Assembly (NCBI GenBank): GCA_009780695.1
Contig: WQZN01000009.1
Location: 1 to 64,000 of the forward strand
DNA from: Microbacteriaceae bacterium
GTDB taxonomy: Bacteria; Actinomycetota; Actinomycetes; Actinomycetales; Microbacteriaceae
Length of the DNA stretch: 64,000 nt
Reading direction: 5' to 3'
Of the stretch, positions 61,784 to 64,000 are shown piece after piece (position 1 is the stretch's first letter; the number at the start of each line of letters is the position of its first letter). The notes under the pieces were generated by a model. The model was not told where the DNA came from, did no database searches, and saw only the letters and a program-made list of their open reading frames with translations. Both the position numbers and the translations under genes were made by a program.

Positions 61784-61786
61784 TCC

Positions 61787-62371
61787 GTGGCGCTGCGCGT
61801 GCTCGGGGTCGACCCGGGCCTCACACGCTGCGGCTACGGGGTGATCGACGCCGACCGCGCACCGTCGCTGGTGCGGGTCGGCGTCGTCCGCACTCCGGCC
61901 GACATGGAGCACGGGCAGCGGCTCGTGCGCATCCTCGCCGGGCTGCGCGAGGTCATCGACGAGACGCAGCCGCAGCAGCTCGCGCTCGAGCGTGTCTTCG
62001 CCAACAACCAGCGCAACACCGTGATGGGCGTGGCACAGGTCTCGGGGCTCGTGATCCACGAGGCGGCCGCCCGCGGCATCCCCCTCGAGCTCTTCACGCC
62101 GAGCGAGGTGAAGAGCGCGATCACGGGCTACGGCAACGCCGACAAGCCGCAGGTCGGCGAGATGGTGAAGCGCATCCTGCGCCTCGAGGCGGTGCCGAAG
62201 CCGGCGGATGCCGCGGATGCCCTCGCCCTCGCGATCGCGGCGTCGTGGCGCGCGGCGCGAGGGATGCCCGTCGCAGCGCCCCGCGGCCTGCCACCGGCCG
62301 CCACGGGCTCGCTCACTTCCGCGCAACGCGCGTGGCTCGCCGCGGAGAAGGCCTCGCGCAAGCAGTTCTGA
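61787..62371 (+). CDS. ruvC: Holliday junction resolvase RuvC
   Basis: This 194-residue resolvase cleaves Holliday junctions made by homologous recombination. Catalytic acidic residues are in GVDPGLTRCGYG (Asp), QLALERVFANN (Glu) and DAADALALAI (two Asp). A C-terminal extension of ~30 residues is present. It starts at GTG 61787, 3 bp after yebC. ruvA follows after a 57-bp gap with its own leaderless-type -10. Confidence 0.96.
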   Translation: MALRVLGVDPGLTRCGYGVIDADRAPSLVRVGVVRTPADMEHGQRLVRILAGLREVIDETQPQQLALERVFANNQRNTVMGVAQVSGLVIHEAAARGIPLELFTPSEVKSAITGYGNADKPQVGEMVKRILRLEAVPKPADAADALALAIAASWRAARGMPVAAPRGLPPAATGSLTSAQRAWLAAEKASRKQF

Positions 62372-62416
62372 ACATCTGTTCGAGTGTCGCTGCCTCGTGA
62401 TGTCGGGGGCTCCGCA

Positions 62417-62422
62417 TAGCCT
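62417..62422 (+). promoter_or_regulatory. -10 hexamer for leaderless ruvA mRNA
   Basis: TAGCCT is followed by six bases (GAGGCC) and ATG 62429, the same block as before the DUF1697 gene. Confidence 0.45.
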
Positions 62423-62428
62423 GAGGCC

Positions 62429-63085
62429 ATGATCAGTTCTCTGCGCGGCGTCGTCCTGCGCGCCACGGGCGCCGAGCTCGTCATCGAGGTCGGCGGTGTG
62501 GGCTACCTGGTCAACGTCACGCCCGAGCACGCTCTGACGCTGCGGGTCGGCGACGAGGCGTTCGTGCACACGTACCTCATCGTCCGCGAGGACGCGCTCA
62601 CGCTCTACGGCTTCCTCGACGCCGAGCAGCTCGAGGTCTTCGAGCTGCTGCTCGGCGTGAACGGCGTCGGCCCGAAGTCCGCGCTCGGCGTGCTCGCCGT
62701 GCTGACGCCCGATCAGGTCGCGGCCGCCGTGCAGGCCGACGACGACGCGGCGTTCCGCAAGGTCAGCGGCATCGGGCCCAAGACGGCCAAGCTCATCACG
62801 GTGCAGCTCGCCGGGAAGCTGCACGCAGTCGCACCGACCGCGGCGGCGAAGCCCAAGGCCACCGCCGCGCGCACGGTCGCCGACGACGTCCGCATCGCTC
62901 TCATCGGCCTCGGCTGGCCTGAGAAGACCGCCGCGGGCGCCGTCGACGAGGTGCTCGCCGAGCTCGGCGACGCGGCGGCCGACGCCTCGGCGGCATCCGT
63001 GCCCGCTCTGCTGCGCCGCGCGCTCGCCCTGCTCGGGCCTGCCGCGGCACATGGCAGCGCCCAGACGGCGGGGGCGGCCCGATGA
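62429..63085 (+). CDS. ruvA: Holliday junction branch migration protein RuvA
   Basis: This 218-residue DNA-binding subunit of the RuvAB complex has the N-terminal OB fold ([23 protein letters not shown]), the helix-hairpin-helix repeats ([16 protein letters not shown] and [19 protein letters not shown]), a linker of about 50 residues, and domain III ([12 protein letters not shown]) that contacts RuvB. Its stop overlaps the ruvB start (ATGA), so the two are translationally coupled. Confidence 0.96.
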   Translation: MISSLRGVVLRATGAELVIEVGGVGYLVNVTPEHALTLRVGDEAFVHTYLIVREDALTLYGFLDAEQLEVFELLLGVNGVGPKSALGVLAVLTPDQVAAAVQADDDAAFRKVSGIGPKTAKLITVQLAGKLHAVAPTAAAKPKATAARTVADDVRIALIGLGWPEKTAAGAVDEVLAELGDAAADASAASVPALLRRALALLGPAAAHGSAQTAGAAR

Positions 63086-64000
63086 GCGACGATCTCACGA
63101 CGCCGCAGGCGCAGAACGAGGCCGAGCTCGCCTTCGAGGGCGCGCTGCGGCCGAAGTCGCTCACCGAGTTCGTCGGCCAGTCGAAGGTGCGGGGGCAGTT
63201 GCAGCTGCTGCTCACGGCCGCGCGGCTGCAGGAGCGCACGGCCGACCACATCCTGCTCGCCGGCCCTCCCGGGCTCGGCAAGACGACGCTCGCGATGATC
63301 GTCGCCGCCGAGAGCGAGCGTCCACTGCGGATGTCGAGCGGCCCCGCGATCCAGCACGCGGGCGACCTCGCCGCGGTGCTCTCGTCGCTCGTGCCCGGCG
63401 AGGTGCTCTTCATCGACGAGATCCACCGCATGGCGCGCTCCGCGGAAGAGATGCTCTACCTCGCCATGGAGGACTTCCGGATCGACATCATGGTCGGCAA
63501 AGGCGCCGGCGCCACGAGCATCCCGCTCGACCTCGCCCCCTTCACGCTCGTCGGCGCGACGACCCGCTCGGGCCTGCTGCCCAATCCGCTGCGCGACCGC
63601 TTCGGCTTCACGGCGCACCTCGAGTTCTACAGCGACGGCGAGCTCGAGAAGGTGCTCGACCGCGCCGCGGGCATGCTCGACCTCGACATCGACCGCGAGG
63701 CCCTCGCCGAGATCGCCGGCCGCAGCCGCGGCACACCACGCATCGCGAACCGCCTGCTGCGGCGGGTGCGCGACTACGCGCTCGTGCACACCGGCCGGGC
63801 CGATCTCGCCGCCGTGCGCGCGGCGCTCGAGCTCTACGACGTCGACCCGCTGGGCCTCGACCGGCTCGACCGCGCCGTCATGGAGACCATGCTGCAGCGC
63901 TTCGACGGCGGCCCCGTCGGCCTCTCGACGCTCGCGGTCTCCGTCGGCGAGGAGGCCGAGACGATCGAGTCGGTGGTCGAGCCGTTCCTGGTGCGCATCG
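63082..64000 (+). CDS. ruvB: Holliday junction ATP-dependent helicase RuvB (runs off the window)
   Basis: This is the AAA+ motor of RuvAB branch migration. The visible 306 codons include [19 protein letters not shown], Walker [13 protein letters not shown], Walker [10 protein letters not shown], sensor 1 [18 protein letters not shown] and sensor 2 in [17 protein letters not shown]. The winged-helix domain starts but is cut by the window edge. The start codon is shared with the ruvA stop. Confidence 0.96.
   Translation, partial: MSDDLTTPQAQNEAELAFEGALRPKSLTEFVGQSKVRGQLQLLLTAARLQERTADHILLAGPPGLGKTTLAMIVAAESERPLRMSSGPAIQHAGDLAAVLSSLVPGEVLFIDEIHRMARSAEEMLYLAMEDFRIDIMVGKGAGATSIPLDLAPFTLVGATTRSGLLPNPLRDRFGFTAHLEFYSDGELEKVLDRAAGMLDLDIDREALAEIAGRSRGTPRIANRLLRRVRDYALVHTGRADLAAVRAALELYDVDPLGLDRLDRAVMETMLQRFDGGPVGLSTLAVSVGEEAETIESVVEPFLVRI

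Overview
This is a high-GC chromosomal window from a Gram-positive actinobacterium, most likely a member of the Microbacteriaceae. The evidence is the gene set: SepH, DUF3000, DUF3071, DUF3093, DUF3159, DUF3710 and DUF4193 proteins, a ParE/ParC pair, PdxS/PdxT, a two-gene acyl-CoA oxidation unit, and many GTG starts and leaderless starts. An EctB-type diaminobutyrate aminotransferase without ectA or ectC fits genera whose group-B peptidoglycan contains 2,4-diaminobutyrate. Genes are tightly packed and mostly housekeeping. No prophage or CRISPR array was seen. The only hint of a mobile element is at the extreme left edge.

Layout. 1-874: an inverted repeat followed by a 5'-truncated membrane-protein gene. 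889-5338 (minus): sucB, lpdA, pepA. 5442-9176 (plus): PAC2 protein, MFS transporter, primary sigma factor. 9181-17034 (plus): an unusual amino-acid/ligase locus (CofE-like ligase, two split racemase pairs, EctB-like aminotransferase, two paralogous ATP-grasp enzymes). 17028-18203 (minus): DUF899 and a small zinc-ribbon-like protein. 18365-28625: parE and parC flanking a propeller-phosphoesterase and an ABC exporter. 28689-33859: a phosphodiesterase, sepH, DUF4193, DUF3093, dut, DUF3710, DUF3159. 33923-38721: acnA, dxs. 38820-46800: fadB/fadA-like genes, rnd, DUF3000, an alpha/beta hydrolase, sufE and a sulfurtransferase. 46912-51115: zapE and tandem ammonium transporters with GlnR-type boxes. 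51235-51802: four tRNA genes. 51994-55208: a small membrane protein and a large secreted nuclease. 55419-64000: thrS, HIT protein, pdxST, DUF1697, a degenerate hydrolase, yebC and ruvCAB (ruvB runs off the end).

The most interesting region is 9181-17034. Two adjacent racemase pairs each split the alanine-racemase active site between two proteins. One partner keeps the PLP lysine and the barrel residues but has lost the catalytic-tyrosine motif and the Met-Asp motif. The other keeps that tyrosine and the Met-Asp motif but has lost the PLP lysine. In the known homodimer these residue sets come from opposite subunits, so each pair could build exactly one composite active site as an obligate heterodimer. 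With an L-2,4-diaminobutyrate-forming aminotransferase, two ATP-grasp proteins and a gamma-glutamyl-ligase-like protein in the same run of genes, I infer that the locus makes D-diaminobutyrate (or a related D-amino acid) and ligates it to a cell-wall precursor.

Other structure worth noting: three copies of a ~70-bp palindrome, each exactly between convergent genes; a strongly over-represented heptamer GGATGCC/GGCATCC that also occurs as inverted pairs; and several starts where a TANNNT -10 hexamer lies only 6-7 nt upstream of the start codon. No stretch longer than 300 bases lacks a gene.
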